From Pseudomonadota bacterium (lineage in GTDB: Bacteria; Desulfobacterota; Desulfovibrionia; Desulfovibrionales; Desulfovibrionaceae): DNA of 6,029 nucleotides. The stretch covers positions 1-6,029 of the forward strand of contig JAEXTU010000076.1 in NCBI GenBank assembly GCA_023453335.1. Reading direction: 5' to 3'. Of this stretch, positions 6,008 to 6,029 are shown piece after piece. Numbering within the stretch: the first letter of the stretch is position 1; each line of letters starts with the position of its first letter. The position numbers were made by a program, and so were the translations under genes. The notes beneath the pieces were generated by a model. It was not told the origin of the DNA and did no database searches. It saw nothing but the letters and a program-made list of their open reading frames with translations.

Positions 6008-6029
6008 GAAAAAGGGGGCCGCAAGGCCC
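6008..6029 (+). terminator. Probable intrinsic terminator, cut by the window end
   Basis: GGGCC (6016-6020) pairs with GGCCC (6025-6029) around a GCAA tetraloop of the stable GNRA type. Two more G (6014-6015) and an A-tract (about 6009-6013) precede it. If CC and a T-run follow just past the window, the stem lengthens and the structure would terminate in both directions. It lies about 20-40 bases after the transporter stop. The T-run itself is not visible. Confidence 0.55.

Overview
The window is very GC-rich and has strong G/C preference at third codon positions. It carries four genes, all on the + strand, in two tight pairs separated by a structured intergenic region of about 450 bases. GC content, strong Shine-Dalgarno sites and the gene content suggest a high-GC proteobacterium. 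A sulfate reducer of the Desulfovibrio group is my best guess, from remembered gene neighbourhoods rather than any marker gene here.

Left pair (1-2969). A hydantoinase/oxoprolinase (HyuA-type) protein, cut at its 5' end by the window, is followed after 10 bases by a histone-deacetylase-fold amidohydrolase. The deacetylase keeps all its zinc ligands and its catalytic residues. It also has a C-terminal tail with two CxxC knuckles, which the catalytic domain does not need. The spacing implies one transcript and probably one pathway: an ATP-dependent amide/lactam-opening-type enzyme plus a zinc deacylase. The substrate cannot be read from the sequence.

Intergenic region (2970-3419). It holds a small hairpin just after the deacetylase stop and two inverted copies of a palindromic repeat that enclose a larger hairpin. 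Next come an AT-rich patch, an imperfect 27-base dyad and a sigma-70-like promoter whose -10 lies inside a small palindrome. Finally a leader carries two hairpins stacked directly against the ribosome-binding site of the next gene.

Right pair (3420-5987). The first gene encodes a soluble protein with PRC-barrel-like segments, an MgtE N-terminal superhelix and a CBS pair. This is the cytosolic Mg2+-sensing half of MgtE with no membrane domain. Thirty bases downstream is an 11-helix NRAMP-family transporter whose metal site is altered: DAGG replaces DPGN in helix 1, and A-P-W replaces M-P-H in helix 6. As I recall the literature, these are the changes that mark NRAMP-related Mg2+ transporters (NRMTs). 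The pair therefore looks like a two-piece Mg2+ uptake system in which an MgtE-type sensor has been joined to an unrelated transporter fold. This is the most interesting reading of the window. A GNRA-capped hairpin after the transporter, cut by the window end, probably terminates the unit.
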